Source: Pontibacillus sp. HMF3514 (lineage in GTDB: Bacteria; Bacillota; Bacilli; Bacillales; BH030062). From it: DNA of 64,000 nt. Position 1 is the first letter of the stretch; each line of letters starts with the position of its first letter. The position numbers and the translations under genes are program-made. The notes under the pieces are model-generated. The model searched no databases, had not been told where the DNA came from, and saw only the letters and a list, made by a program, of their open reading frames with translations. Shown piece after piece: positions 42,149 to 50,786 of this stretch. The stretch is from positions 3,534,001 to 3,598,000 of the forward strand of contig NZ_CP047393.1 in NCBI RefSeq assembly GCF_009858175.1. Reading direction: 5' to 3'.

Positions 42149-43186
42149 CTATGTTTGGCTAATCTTTTGTGTAGCTGCCTTCTTTAATCGGTTCATCACA
42201 GCTTGCCCTACCCCATCTTCAGGAAAGCTTTCACACAAAATCACATCAACATCTTCTTGATCAAAAGAGCGTAATGCATGATAAAGTTGGACGGCTACTT
42301 CCCGCAGATTTTCTTTGGATCCACATGTGTGTATGACAGCATCCTCCAACTCAGAAGCATGTTCATTGCTCACAATAGCGCCAACTCTCTTGCCACTCTG
42401 TTTTAATTGTTCAATCTGATTCTGAAAAAAACTCAGATCTCCTTCAATTAACCACATTGGAGCATCTGGTGCGTAATGGGTGTACTTCATTCCAGGAGAC
42501 TTAGGTTTGCTTCCCTGATTGGAAAGCGCCGGATCTACTTCTACTTCACCGATCACTTCTTCTAAATCTTGCTTGGTTACACCACCTGGACGCAAAATCA
42601 CCGGCTTTTCACCACTGCAGTCTAAGACAGTAGATTCCACTCCCACTCCTGTAGGACCGCCATCAATGATCCCTGCAATCCGACCGTTTAAATCGTTATA
42701 AACGTGTTCGGCACGTGTTGGACTCGGCTTTCCAGACAGGTTAGCACTTGGCGCAGCCAATGGTAATCCACACTCATCTAAAATAGAGATCGCCACAGGA
42801 TGATCTGGAATTCTCACAGCAACTGTGGATAACCCTGCCGTTACATTTTGCGCACAACGGCCATTGCTTTTTAGAATAAGCGTTAATGGACCTGGTAAAA
42901 AACGATCCATTAATTTGTGTGCTATTTCTGGTATATGTTGAACAATTTCATGAATTTGCTCTTTTTTCGCCATGTGAACAATCAACGGATTATCCGCCGG
43001 ACGTCCTTTAGCTTCAAAAATTTTTTGTACAGCTTTTTCACTTGTCGCATCTGCTCCTAATCCATACACGGTTTCTGTAGGAAATGCCACGACTTCTTCC
43101 TGTTGTAAAAGTTCTGCTGCTTGTTGAAGTGACGCATGATCTACATGATCACGCATATTCCAATATTTCGTCTCAAACGTACTCAA
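42149..43186 (-). CDS. ywlC: Threonylcarbamoyl-AMP synthase YwlC (Sua5 family)
   Basis: 345 residues. It makes threonylcarbamoyl-AMP from threonine, bicarbonate and ATP for t6A37 modification of tRNA. The YrdC/Sua5 core is marked by VVAFPTETVYGLGADAT, KGRPADNPLIVH and AAPSANLSGKPSPTRAEHV; the C-terminal Sua5 domain follows SPGMKYTHYAPDAP. The reading begins at TTG (MSTFETKYWNMRD), which agrees with the N-terminus of the B. subtilis protein, with AAAGGGTG about ten bases upstream. Confidence 0.94.
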   Translation of the reverse strand: MSTFETKYWNMRDHVDHASLQQAAELLQQEEVVAFPTETVYGLGADATSEKAVQKIFEAKGRPADNPLIVHMAKKEQIHEIVQHIPEIAHKLMDRFLPGPLTLILKSNGRCAQNVTAGLSTVAVRIPDHPVAISILDECGLPLAAPSANLSGKPSPTRAEHVYNDLNGRIAGIIDGGPTGVGVESTVLDCSGEKPVILRPGGVTKQDLEEVIGEVEVDPALSNQGSKPKSPGMKYTHYAPDAPMWLIEGDLSFFQNQIEQLKQSGKRVGAIVSNEHASELEDAVIHTCGSKENLREVAVQLYHALRSFDQEDVDVILCESFPEDGVGQAVMNRLKKAATQKISQT

Positions 43187-43270
43187 ATTGGAGCACCCTT
43201 TCCTTTCAATCTACTGTTCATTATGAGGCTTTACGGATATGAATAGCAAGTGGCTAACCTATTCAGAAGC

Positions 43271-43293
43271 GTAAATCTGTGTGAAACGGGTAA
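43271..43293 (+). promoter_or_regulatory. Possible sigma-B promoter of ohr
   Basis: GTAAAT (43271-43276), 11 bases, GGGTAA (43288-43293). The -10 fits GGGWAW exactly and the -35 only partly. ohrB of B. subtilis is sigma-B dependent, which is why I mention this weak match. Confidence 0.3.
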
Positions 43294-43336
43294 CCATATA
43301 CTGTGTGCATTTTATCATTTTAATGGAGGGATTTAC

Positions 43337-43753
43337 ATGAAACCATTATACACAGCGCAAGCAACAGCAGAAGGTGGACGAGACGGAAAAGTGTCCACAT
43401 CAGATAACACGCTTCAAGAAAATCTAACTGTACCAAAAGAAATGGGCGGTTCTGGCGGAGAAGGCACAAACCCTGAACAACTTTTTGCAAGTGGGTACGC
43501 AGCTTGCTTTGATGGTGCACTAAACCTAATCGCTGATAAAGCAGGAGAAAAAATTGAATCCAAGACTACAGTTGATGTTCATATTGGAAAAGAAGGTGAC
43601 GGATTTGGTTTAGCAGCAACGATTAACGTTGAAATGAATGGCGTTGATCAAGCTAAAGCAGATGAACTTGTTCAAAAAGCTAACGATTTCTGCCCTTATT
43701 CTAAAGCAACAAAAGGGAATATTGAGGTTTCTGTGAACGCAAAAGCAGTGTAA
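43337..43753 (+). CDS. Organic hydroperoxide resistance protein (Ohr/OsmC family)
   Basis: 138 residues from the ATG at 43337 (GGAGGG upstream); the frame extends 29 codons 5' without a ribosome binding site. The two reactive cysteines are in GYAACFDGALNLIA and FCPYSKATKGNIEV, the Ohr pattern. They reduce organic hydroperoxides with a lipoyl partner. The spacing and YSKATKGNI end match OhrA/OhrB. No ohrR regulator gene is adjacent. It is the only plus-strand gene before 49 kb and is absent from this place in B. subtilis. Confidence 0.93.
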   Translation: MKPLYTAQATAEGGRDGKVSTSDNTLQENLTVPKEMGGSGGEGTNPEQLFASGYAACFDGALNLIADKAGEKIESKTTVDVHIGKEGDGFGLAATINVEMNGVDQAKADELVQKANDFCPYSKATKGNIEVSVNAKAV

Positions 43754-43756
43754 ACA

Positions 43757-44032
43757 CAGAAAAGCGCAAGCGCCCATTTAGCAACGAAGGGACTGGACTG
43801 AGCCTGTAGTGAGATTAACTAAACTTGCTGATTGGCAAGCCGGTAGGAGATAGACAGAAGCGTAGTTGCCGTGGTACTTTAACCTAGAAATTTTAACTAC
43901 ACCGAAATACTCCTTCGCTAAAATTTCATGTCATCAAATGTGTAAAGGAAACACAGAAACAATTTGATGTTGACTTATCGAACGGAGGCGAGGGAAGTCC
44001 CTTCGTTGCTGGGCGCTGGAGCTAGACATCTG
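43757..44032. repeat. Long copy of the AAGCGCAAGCGCC...GCTGGAGCTAGACATCT repeat
   Basis: About 275 bp. The left arm AAAGCGCAAGCGCCC...AGCAACGAAGGGACT is mirrored by AGTCCCTTCGTTGCTGGGCG and CTGGAGCTAGACATCT on the right, so the whole forms a large hairpin. The interior, about 200 bp, holds no reading frame with a ribosome binding site. Short versions occur at 4.58 and 35.51 kb. Confidence 0.75.
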
Positions 44033-44043
44033 ATTAATAAAAA

Positions 44044-44084
44044 AGAAGCATCCAGAGGGTTTATCCACTGGATGCTTCTTTTAT
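44044..44084. terminator. Bidirectional terminator between ohr and the ywlB-like gene
   Basis: GAAGCATCCAG (44046-44056) pairs with CTGGATGCTTC (44069-44079). T-rich sequence follows on both strands, so it serves the convergent genes on each side. Confidence 0.85.
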
Positions 44085-44159
44085 TGTGTATAAATCGATG
44101 GTTATCCATAAGAAAAACACAGGATATCAACAGAACTTATCCACAACTGTTAATAACTT

Positions 44160-44588
44160 TTATGATTTCTCCACACGATAACACCACCATTTCCCATCTT
44201 CTCCTGGTTGATCCTCTAGAGAATCTGGGATATTACCTTCTGTAACCGGGGCATATTGCTGGGATTGTAGCAGTGTATCTAACCCTGCTTGGTGACTATA
44301 TACATAGATGTTGTGAATATCATGTTCTTTTGCATAAGCTTCAACCAGTTCAAAAAGAGAAAGAACCACCCCTGGGTCCACCCCAGGTTGTAAGTATAAA
44401 GATTTCAACCACACGCTCTCCTCTTCTACTGGCTCAAGCGCAAAGAATCCTTTTCGATCTCGATTGATCTCCACATAGTATCCATGGTCATACAAATTTT
44501 TCTCATCATCCAACTGTTCCAATCGTACTCCAAAAAACTCTTTCATCGTCTCCAGGTCATAATCACGAACTCTTTGTATCGCTAGCAT
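44160..44588 (-). CDS. ywlB: YwlB-like protein, possible GNAT acetyltransferase
   Basis: 142 residues of mixed alpha/beta composition. The order of elements (helix, strands, SVWLKSLYLQPGVDPGVVLSLFELVEAYAKEHDIHNIYVYSHQ, then TLLQSQQYAPV) resembles a shortened GNAT fold, with the acetyl-CoA loop weakly conserved. B. subtilis has the N-acetyltransferase-like ywlB between ywlC and spoIIR, the same position. I rely largely on that synteny; the family match is moderate and the substrate unknown. Confidence 0.6.
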   Translation of the reverse strand: MLAIQRVRDYDLETMKEFFGVRLEQLDDEKNLYDHGYYVEINRDRKGFFALEPVEEESVWLKSLYLQPGVDPGVVLSLFELVEAYAKEHDIHNIYVYSHQAGLDTLLQSQQYAPVTEGNIPDSLEDQPGEDGKWWCYRVEKS

Positions 44589-44667
44589 ATTTCACTCTCC
44601 CTATTGTTCTTTACTAGTAAATCTATGTAGGGGTAATGGAAATATGCTAGATTCTACAGAAAAGTTA

Positions 44668-45300
44668 TTAACTAAACAGAGAACCCAACCATTCAAATAA
44701 GAAAAACTTTACTTCTACACCTTTCTCACCTTCTGCAGAGGCAACTTTCTCTTCTTTATCCACAGGGTCTTCTTCAGCGGCTGCTACAGATGTTCCGTTT
44801 GAAAAATCTAAGAAACATAAAGGTGGAAATAACACACACCACCAATTGGCGCCTTGTCCTTCACCAAGTGTAATTAAAATCGCTTCATATGTTCCTGCTG
44901 GATAAATGTATGATCCGTATAATTTCGTTGGAAACTTCACATTCTCATCAAAATCTACTGAATAAGATTGACTTACATTGTTCTCTTCTAACACGTTTTC
45001 CACAATAACCTCTAATTCATCTAGACGAGATTCAATCATGTCTCTAGCTTTTTCAATAGAAGTTAATTCTTTAACCCAATCTGTAATCTCAGCATTTACT
45101 GCATCACGAACTTCTCTCTTAATTTCTTGGTCCTTTTTACCATCACTATCTGCTAGAATACGAAGACGAATCGCTTCGTCTGGAATCACCTGATATTGGT
45201 CCAGGTTATTTGTATTTTGTTGACCTTGAAGCGTCATCGGAAACACCGTCACCAAAAGTGCTAAAACTACAATTCCCCAAATCATTTTTTTCTTTCTCAT
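44668..45300 (-). CDS. spoIIR: Stage II sporulation protein R
   Basis: 210 residues with an N-terminal signal/anchor (about 6-25). SpoIIR is made in the forespore, secreted across the septum, and triggers SpoIIGA to process pro-sigma-E. Family signatures are IPDEAIRLRILADSDGKKDQEIKREVRDAVN and the C-terminal EGQGANWWCVLFPPLCFLD. The final 40 residues are acidic and variable. A sigma-F promoter of good quality lies 38 bases upstream. Confidence 0.95.
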   Translation of the reverse strand: MRKKKMIWGIVVLALLVTVFPMTLQGQQNTNNLDQYQVIPDEAIRLRILADSDGKKDQEIKREVRDAVNAEITDWVKELTSIEKARDMIESRLDELEVIVENVLEENNVSQSYSVDFDENVKFPTKLYGSYIYPAGTYEAILITLGEGQGANWWCVLFPPLCFLDFSNGTSVAAAEEDPVDKEEKVASAEGEKGVEVKFFLFEWLGSLFS

Positions 45301-45337
45301 ATTGCCCCGCCCCTTCCGTAACTTGTTCTTAGTCCCA

Positions 45338-45366
45338 AGTATGGTCGGGGAATCTAGTATTTATAC
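45338..45366 (-). promoter_or_regulatory. Sigma-F promoter of spoIIR
   Basis: GTATA (45366..45362), 15 bases, GACCATACT (45346..45338) on the minus strand. It fits GYATA-N15-GGNNANANT with one mismatch and sits about 38 bases before the start, as expected for a sigma-F gene. Confidence 0.7.
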
Positions 45367-45435
45367 TTTGAATCTAGCAAAAATTTAAATGTTAGAGATT
45401 GTGGTGGATATAGGTGGCAAAAGAAACTGTTACTA

Positions 45436-46000
45436 GTTCCATTAAAGCCCCCTTATCTTGAAGACTTGGAATCGAGATAAGTTGAGAGCAGTCCGTTGCT
45501 TTTATGAGAGGTAGGGGTTCAGAGAAACGGCAATACTCCTGCGGAAGACCAGCTGAGCCTCCTCATACGCTACGCTCCTTGCGGGGTCTCATCTGCCCTT
45601 TCTACCGCGGGAGTTTGCCGTTTCCCTCACCCCTTTACGTTTATGTAGGTTAACGGACCCATGGCTTGAGTTATTTAATTTTTTACATAAGGAAATTCGA
45701 ATTTAGATACTAAAATCCTTAACATATAAGGAAGGATTTAGATCACTTTGATACATATATGATTTAACCACTTATTCTAAATCAGAAAACCTTACGATAG
45801 CTGCGGTTCCGTTATTCACCATTCGGCTAAGGTGGGCTGTGGAACGGGTTGACTCCTCCGGTAGAAAGGGCGAGCGAGATCCCGCAGGAACGAAGTGACG
45901 AGGAAGCTCGATCGGTCTTCCGGGGAAAGCAACCCGTTCCACAGCCCGCCGCACTGCATAAATGTAACGGAACCATCCCGCACCAGCTTATTCAAGATAA
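45436..46000. repeat. Structured repeat element, copy 1
   Basis: About 565 bp. It begins GTTCCATTAAAGCCCCCTTA, then TCTTGAAGACTTGG, and ends CCAGCTTATTCAAGATAA; the ends are inverted copies (TTATCTTGAA at both). Inside are two large hairpins. One has GAAACGGC and GGAGT arms (about 45515-45630). The other has GGGCTGTGGAACGGG arms (about 45835-45950). The whole is homologous to 54350-54967 in opposite orientation. It fills the gap between prmC and spoIIR and holds no supported gene. Confidence 0.85.
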
Positions 46001-46048
46001 CTGCCATACTACTGAATATCATTGTTTCTGGTGAGTACATCAACCTAA

Positions 46049-46101
46049 ACAAAAAACCTGAGATGAACCTCTTGGTGAAGAGGTCATTCAGGCTGAGTTT
46101 T
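46049..46101 (-). terminator. Terminator of prfA-prmC
   Basis: On the minus strand a long imperfect stem (CCTGAATGACCTCTT paired with AAGAGGTTCATCTCAGG, loop CACC) is followed by TTTTTTG, directly after the prmC stop. Confidence 0.85.
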
Positions 46102-46955
46102 TATATCCAGACAAAAACCATTCGATCTTTTCCGTTAATATCTTTTTCGACCCGAGGTTCAGACTGTGGATAAGTTTCCTTGATGATATTAGATACTGCT
46201 TCGCCTTGATCATGCCCAATTTCAAATGCCAGCAATGCTCCTTCATTCGCAACTTGCGGCACTTGCTTCATAATCTTTTTGTATGCTGCTAAGCCATCGT
46301 CATCTGCAAAAAGAGCCATATCTGGGTCATACTTTTCCACAACATCCTCTAAGGATTCACGTTCTCTTTCAGGAATGTAGGGCGGGTTTGATACGATCAG
46401 GTCCATTTTTTCATTTTGTCTCAAGAGTGATTCAAGGAAATCTCCTTGGGAAAAGTGGACATCTGCATCTAATTGTCTTGCATTCTCTTTGGCAACGTTT
46501 AATGCATCAGTGGAAAGATCTGTTGCATATGTGGATAATCCTTCAATTTCCAGCGCAAGTGTTATTGCAATAATGCCGCTACCTGTTCCGATATCCACAC
46601 CTTTTAAAGGACGTTCTTTTTGTTTAAGTCGATTGATCACACCTAATACAAGCTCCTCTGTTTCAGGGCGAGGTATGAGAACATGATTGTTTACGTTGAA
46701 TGTTCGACCGAAAAACTCTTCGGCACCAATTAAATGCTGAACTGGTACTCCTGTTTCAGCATGTTTTTCTACGTCTTTTTGGAATTGGAACCACGTCTCT
46801 TCTTGAAGCTCTAAGCGAGATTCCGCTAACAATTGCGAGCGAGACATGCCCATGTGATGTTGTAGTAAGAGCACGCCGACATTTGTTTCTCGATTGTTCT
46901 CTTCTAAAAAAAGAGAAGCCCAACGTCGGGCTTCAAAAATTGTTTTTGCCATCAT
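46101..46955 (-). CDS. prmC: Release factor glutamine methyltransferase PrmC
   Basis: 284 residues. It methylates the glutamine of the GGQ motif in PrfA and PrfB using S-adenosylmethionine. An N-terminal helical domain binds the release factor; the Rossmann methyltransferase follows, with VDIGTGSGIIAITLA as the cofactor loop and the catalytic NPPYIPE. It starts one base into the prfA stop codon (TAATG), so its synthesis is coupled to its substrate. B. subtilis name ywkE. Confidence 0.95.
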   Translation of the reverse strand: MMAKTIFEARRWASLFLEENNRETNVGVLLLQHHMGMSRSQLLAESRLELQEETWFQFQKDVEKHAETGVPVQHLIGAEEFFGRTFNVNNHVLIPRPETEELVLGVINRLKQKERPLKGVDIGTGSGIIAITLALEIEGLSTYATDLSTDALNVAKENARQLDADVHFSQGDFLESLLRQNEKMDLIVSNPPYIPERERESLEDVVEKYDPDMALFADDDGLAAYKKIMKQVPQVANEGALLAFEIGHDQGEAVSNIIKETYPQSEPRVEKDINGKDRMVFVWI

Positions 46956-48028
46956 TATTCACCCAATTGTTCGAGTGCTTTTGTTTGTTCTTCAATAAGA
47001 AGAGCTTCCATGATCTCTTCTAGATTACCCTCTAGAATTTGATCAAGCTTTTGAATTGTAAGACCGATACGGTGATCTGTCACACGGTTTTGCGGGAAGT
47101 TGTACGTACGGATACGCTCAGAACGGTCACCAGAACCTACCGCAGATTTACGATGCTCATCGTACTTCGCTTGTTCTTCTTGTTGAACTTTTTCGTAAAT
47201 ACGTGCACGTAGTACTTTCATGGCTTTTTCTTTGTTCTTGATCTGGGATTTTTCGTCCTGACAGGATACAACGGTTCCAGTAGGCTCGTGTGTTAAACGT
47301 ACAGCAGACATTGTGGTGTTAACACTCTGTCCTCCTGGTCCACTTGAAGCGAATGTGTCGACACGAATATCTTTTTCGTTGATATCCACTTCAACTTCTT
47401 CAGCTTCAGGAAGAACAGCAACAGTCGCAGTAGACGTGTGAATACGACCGCCTGATTCTGTTTGAGGAACACGTTGAACACGATGTGCCCCATTTTCGAA
47501 TTTCAGCTTGGAGTATGCTCCTGATCCGTTCACCATAAAGATAATCTCTTTATAGCCACCCACTTCACTTTCGTGTGCTTCAATAACTTCCGTTTTCCAG
47601 CCATGAGACTCAGCAAAACGGGAGTACATGCGATACAGGTCACCTGCGAATAGCGCAGCTTCGTCTCCACCTGCTGCTCCGCGAACTTCCATAATAACGT
47701 TCTTTTCGTCATTTGGATCTTTTGGAATAAGAAGAATCTTAAGACGCTCTTCCAAGTTGGATTTCTGCGTGGAAAGATCACTTACTTCTTCCTTCACCAT
47801 TTCTTTCATCTCATCGTCATCTAGACCATCATCTAGCATAGCTTTAGCGTCATCTAGTTGTTGAGAGATGTCCTTATATTCACGGTACGCTTGTACGGTT
47901 TCCTCAAGACCCGCTTGTTCTTTAGAATACTCACGTAATTTGTTGGAGTCATTCACGATTTCCGGGTCACTTAGCAATTCATTAAGCTTATCATAACGAT
48001 CTTCTAAGGTTTGAAGTTTCTCTAACAC
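46955..48028 (-). CDS. prfA: Peptide chain release factor 1
   Basis: 357 residues from the GTG at 48028, with GAGGTGG six bases upstream; a TTG two codons earlier is possible but too close. PrfA recognises UAA and UAG. The codon-recognition PxT loop region and the GGQ of the hydrolysis loop ([21 protein letters not shown]) are present. First gene of the prfA-prmC operon, behind a very good promoter. Confidence 0.96.
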   Translation of the reverse strand: MLEKLQTLEDRYDKLNELLSDPEIVNDSNKLREYSKEQAGLEETVQAYREYKDISQQLDDAKAMLDDGLDDDEMKEMVKEEVSDLSTQKSNLEERLKILLIPKDPNDEKNVIMEVRGAAGGDEAALFAGDLYRMYSRFAESHGWKTEVIEAHESEVGGYKEIIFMVNGSGAYSKLKFENGAHRVQRVPQTESGGRIHTSTATVAVLPEAEEVEVDINEKDIRVDTFASSGPGGQSVNTTMSAVRLTHEPTGTVVSCQDEKSQIKNKEKAMKVLRARIYEKVQQEEQAKYDEHRKSAVGSGDRSERIRTYNFPQNRVTDHRIGLTIQKLDQILEGNLEEIMEALLIEEQTKALEQLGE

Positions 48029-48063
48029 TTGCAACCACCTCTTTATTTGTCCATAACAGTATA

Positions 48064-48092
48064 ATTATAGTATAGGCGTTATAGAGAGTCAA
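48064..48092 (-). promoter_or_regulatory. Sigma-A promoter of prfA-prmC
   Basis: TTGACT (48092..48087), 17 bases, TATAAT (48069..48064) on the minus strand, about 35 bases before the prfA start. Confidence 0.88.
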
Positions 48093-48139
48093 AAGAAGCT
48101 AAATTGGGAAGTTTTTTTATGGATCCGGTCATTGGAAAC

Positions 48140-49144
48140 TTACCCACCAATATAGGACATTTCAATTTTGGGTTTGTTTTGGGTTTGCTCTGTTCTGATT
48201 TCAGAATAGCGATCGCTTCGTCTATTCCAGCGATTTCGTAACACTTCTGAGATCTGCTCATCTGGCATATTAGAACGTAAGTGACCCTTTAAGTCGTACC
48301 CTACTGATGCGAATAAACATGTATAAAGCTTACCATCTGCAGATATTCTTGCTCTTGTACAAGAACCGCAAAATGTTTCGGAAACTGAAGAAATAAAACC
48401 AATCTCTGATTTGCTTCCTTTAAAGCGATACCTTTTCGCCACTTCACCAAAATAGCTTGGATCCATGGCTACTAACGAATATTCTTTCCGAATCATGTCA
48501 TACAGCTCTCTTTTCGTCACAACTTCATTTAAACTCCATCCATTAGAAGATCCCACATCCATAAACTCAATAAAACGCAAAGTAATGCCCTCTTCTTTAA
48601 AGAAGCGGACCATCGGAAGAACTTGATCGTCATTTAATCCCTTTTTGACTACCATGTTCACTTTAACTTCTAACCCCACATCTCTTGCTGATAAAATCCC
48701 CTTAAGTACTGGATTAACACCAGTTCCCATATTATTAATCCGTTTAAATAACTCATCATCTAACGAATCTAAGCTGACATTCACACGACAAATCCCTGCT
48801 TCTTTTAATTGCTTAGCATATTTAGCTAGAAATACACCATTAGTGGTCAAGGTAATGTATTTTATTCCATTCACTTTATGTAATTGTTCAACAAGTTTAG
48901 GTAGATCTTTTCTTAATAAGGGTTCCCCTCCGGTCAGCCTAATCTTTTCAACACCTAACTCAGCAAAGATCTTAGCCAATCGAACAATTTCCTCAAAAGA
49001 CAAAAGTTCATTTTTATTCATAAAAGGATAGTCAACACCGAATATTTCTTTAGGCATACAGTAACTACATCTAAAATTGCATCTATCTGTAACAGATATC
49101 CTTAAATCCCGTAAAGGTCTATTATGCGTATCTACTACTTGCAC
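48140..49144 (-). CDS. moaA: GTP 3',8-cyclase MoaA (molybdenum cofactor synthesis)
   Basis: 334 residues, radical SAM enzyme that starts molybdopterin synthesis from GTP. The N-terminal cluster motif is CNFRCSYC, the C-terminal second cluster motif is [23 protein letters not shown], and the protein ends in the characteristic Gly-Gly. Starts at GTG behind GGAGGAG. It is the only molybdopterin gene in the window. An FNR box and a matching -10 lie upstream, so synthesis probably rises with anaerobiosis and supports the molybdoenzyme at 56-58 kb. Confidence 0.94.
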   Translation of the reverse strand: MQVVDTHNRPLRDLRISVTDRCNFRCSYCMPKEIFGVDYPFMNKNELLSFEEIVRLAKIFAELGVEKIRLTGGEPLLRKDLPKLVEQLHKVNGIKYITLTTNGVFLAKYAKQLKEAGICRVNVSLDSLDDELFKRINNMGTGVNPVLKGILSARDVGLEVKVNMVVKKGLNDDQVLPMVRFFKEEGITLRFIEFMDVGSSNGWSLNEVVTKRELYDMIRKEYSLVAMDPSYFGEVAKRYRFKGSKSEIGFISSVSETFCGSCTRARISADGKLYTCLFASVGYDLKGHLRSNMPDEQISEVLRNRWNRRSDRYSEIRTEQTQNKPKIEMSYIGG

Positions 49145-49181
49145 TTTACCGCACTCCTCCTCATTTCCATTTAACAGCTAA

Positions 49182-49224
49182 ACAATATCACAGAATCTAT
49201 GCCGGAATGGTGATGTTTATCACA
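49182..49224 (-). promoter_or_regulatory. FNR box and promoter of moaA
   Basis: The box GGTGATGTTTATCACA (49209-49224) has one mismatch to TGTGA-N6-TCACA. On the minus strand TATTGT (49187..49182) begins 29.5 bases from the box centre, which places the centre near -41.5 of the predicted start. Confidence 0.72.
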
Positions 49225-49244
49225 CGTCACCAAATCGCCTTAAT

Positions 49245-49272
49245 TTGTTCATAAAACATTACGTTTTATAGT
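49245..49272 (+). promoter_or_regulatory. Possible promoter of fnr
   Basis: TTGTTC (49245-49250), 16 bases, TATAGT (49267-49272), about 94 bases before the fnr start. The -35 is weak. The moaA box lies just upstream but its spacing does not fit activation in this direction. Confidence 0.4.
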
Positions 49273-49365
49273 AAGAAACTCCATTGTTTGTAGTATCAAG
49301 GAGTGTTACTCTAAAGGAAAGATTTGGTACGTTACAGATTTAATAATTAATTGGAGGTGCAGAGT

Positions 49366-50082
49366 TTGTTAGAAAACACTAGCAGAAAAAGTGATTTAGA
49401 ATGTATTTCAGATGACTTAACCTCTCTTCTTAAATCCATCAGCACAACGAAAACAATCGACGCAAGAAGCTTTTTATTCCAAGAGGGAGAAGAAGCACAT
49501 GAATTATATGTCATTCAAAGTGGTTATATCCAAATAAGCAAATTAACTCCACAAGGAAATGAGTTGAATTTACGTACATGTCAAGAAGGCGATATTGTTG
49601 GAGAGTTAACCCTGTTTACGGATGAAGCCAAATATATGTTAAACGCCTATGCCTTGAAACGATGTGAAATCTTAATTATCCAAAAGGATCAACTTGAGAA
49701 GGAATTGCTTTCAAATGCCAGACTTACTTTTGAATTTATGAAGTGGATGACGAACCTTCTTCGTATTAATCAATCGAAAATAAAAGACCTTGTGATGAAC
49801 GGAAAAAAAGGCGCCCTCTATTCAACCCTCATTCGCTTTTCAAATAGTTATGGTATTCAGCAAAAAGAAGGAAGACTAATTGATATGCACTTAACCAATC
49901 AGGAAATTGCTAAATTCTGTGCAGCTACCCGTGAGAGTATTAATCGAATGTTGAATGACCTTAAGAAAAAAGACATTATTCAAATGAATAAAGAAGGCAA
50001 AATCCTCATTAAAGATATACAATATTTACGAACAGAAATTGGATGCGATCACTGTCCAGTAGATATATGTGTCATTGATTAA
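49366..50082 (+). CDS. fnr: Anaerobic regulator Fnr (Bacillus type, C-terminal Fe-S cluster)
   Basis: 238 residues from TTG 49366, which has GGAGGTG seven bases upstream; an earlier TTG at 49351 overlaps the Shine-Dalgarno. An N-terminal cNMP-fold (SFLFQEGEEAHELYVIQSGYIQISK) is followed by the dimer helix and a helix-turn-helix (LTNQEIAKFCAATRESINRMLNDL). The C-terminus has CDHCPVDIC, that is C-x2-C-x4-C, the [4Fe-4S] site of B. subtilis Fnr, instead of the N-terminal cysteines of the E. coli protein. It probably binds the seven FNR boxes found from 49 to 63 kb. A terminator follows. Confidence 0.95.
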   Translation: MLENTSRKSDLECISDDLTSLLKSISTTKTIDARSFLFQEGEEAHELYVIQSGYIQISKLTPQGNELNLRTCQEGDIVGELTLFTDEAKYMLNAYALKRCEILIIQKDQLEKELLSNARLTFEFMKWMTNLLRINQSKIKDLVMNGKKGALYSTLIRFSNSYGIQQKEGRLIDMHLTNQEIAKFCAATRESINRMLNDLKKKDIIQMNKEGKILIKDIQYLRTEIGCDHCPVDICVID

Positions 50083-50090
50083 TGCACGAT

Positions 50091-50127
50091 AAGCTAGCAA
50101 ACCTTTTTTTGGCTTGCTAGCTTTTTT
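50091..50127 (+). terminator. Terminator of fnr
   Basis: AAGCTAGCAA (50091-50100) pairs perfectly with TTGCTAGCTT (50114-50123), followed by TTTT, nine bases after the fnr stop. Confidence 0.9.
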
Positions 50128-50151
50128 GAAGCAAACAAATAAACTAACTCA

Positions 50152-50194
50152 TGTGAAGATTATCACAGATTTATTCTGATTTAGTCTTTATCAT
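50152..50194 (+). promoter_or_regulatory. FNR box and promoter of the cNMP-fold gene
   Basis: TGTGAAGATTATCACA (50152-50167) is a perfect box. TATCAT (50189-50194) starts 29.5 bases from its centre, the class II FNR geometry. The predicted start is near 50201. Confidence 0.82.
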
Positions 50195-50226
50195 TGTTGT
50201 ATAAAGGTCAGTGAGGAGAGGGTATC

Positions 50227-50679
50227 GTGCTAAAATCTGAGTACGTATTTAACTTAAAAAATATAACCATCTTTAAGGATATCGATCATGAGGTATTTAA
50301 ACGTGTTTTTAAGGCATCCAAATTAATCGAATTTCAACCCTCAGATAACGTAGGCTCTCTATTAACGGAAGATGACCTACTCATTATTTTAAAGGGTGAA
50401 CTGACTCTTTCTTTTATGACAAAAACTGTTACTCATCAGGTTTGCACTATGGAACCTGGCGATACCGTATCGAAAGTATCCTTACTTTTTACCAATACAC
50501 ATGAACCTGTACTCAGCGCGGCATCTAATACAGTGTGCTTACAAATTCCTCTTCATCTTATTAAAGAGTTAACAATAAGCCACCCCTTGTTAAAAAGAAA
50601 TCTATTACGCTCTTTACAAAATAAATTAATCCATTCATTTGAAACATTAACAAAGCAAATTGAACAATCCCATGAATAA
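50227..50679 (+). CDS. Stand-alone cyclic-nucleotide-binding-fold protein without DNA-binding domain
   Basis: 150 residues from GTG 50227 (GAGGAGAGGG upstream). The sequence IFKDIDHEVFKRVFKASKLIEFQPSDNV...LLIILKGELTLSF...MEPGDTVSKVSLLF follows the Crp/Fnr effector-domain pattern, ending with the start of the dimer helix. The helix-turn-helix is absent. The phosphate-binding cassette of true cAMP binders is not conserved, and there is no metal-binding cysteine cluster. It has its own perfect FNR box and precedes narK. It may be a ligand sensor or a modulator that pairs with Fnr-type proteins; this is inference. Confidence 0.72.
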   Translation: MLKSEYVFNLKNITIFKDIDHEVFKRVFKASKLIEFQPSDNVGSLLTEDDLLIILKGELTLSFMTKTVTHQVCTMEPGDTVSKVSLLFTNTHEPVLSAASNTVCLQIPLHLIKELTISHPLLKRNLLRSLQNKLIHSFETLTKQIEQSHE

Positions 50680-50708
50680 AATCTTGTTCAAAAAGTGTCC
50701 ACATTCCA

Positions 50709-50752
50709 TGTGATATACTTCACACCCAAATACTCCCCCCTTTTGGTACTAT
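50709..50752 (+). promoter_or_regulatory. FNR box and promoter of narK
   Basis: TGTGATATACTTCACA (50709-50724) is a perfect box. TACTAT (50747-50752) starts 30.5 bases from its centre, about one base off the usual class II distance. Confidence 0.8.
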
Positions 50753-50786
50753 TCAAGTATCAAAGGTACGAAAGGGGTTAATTTAG

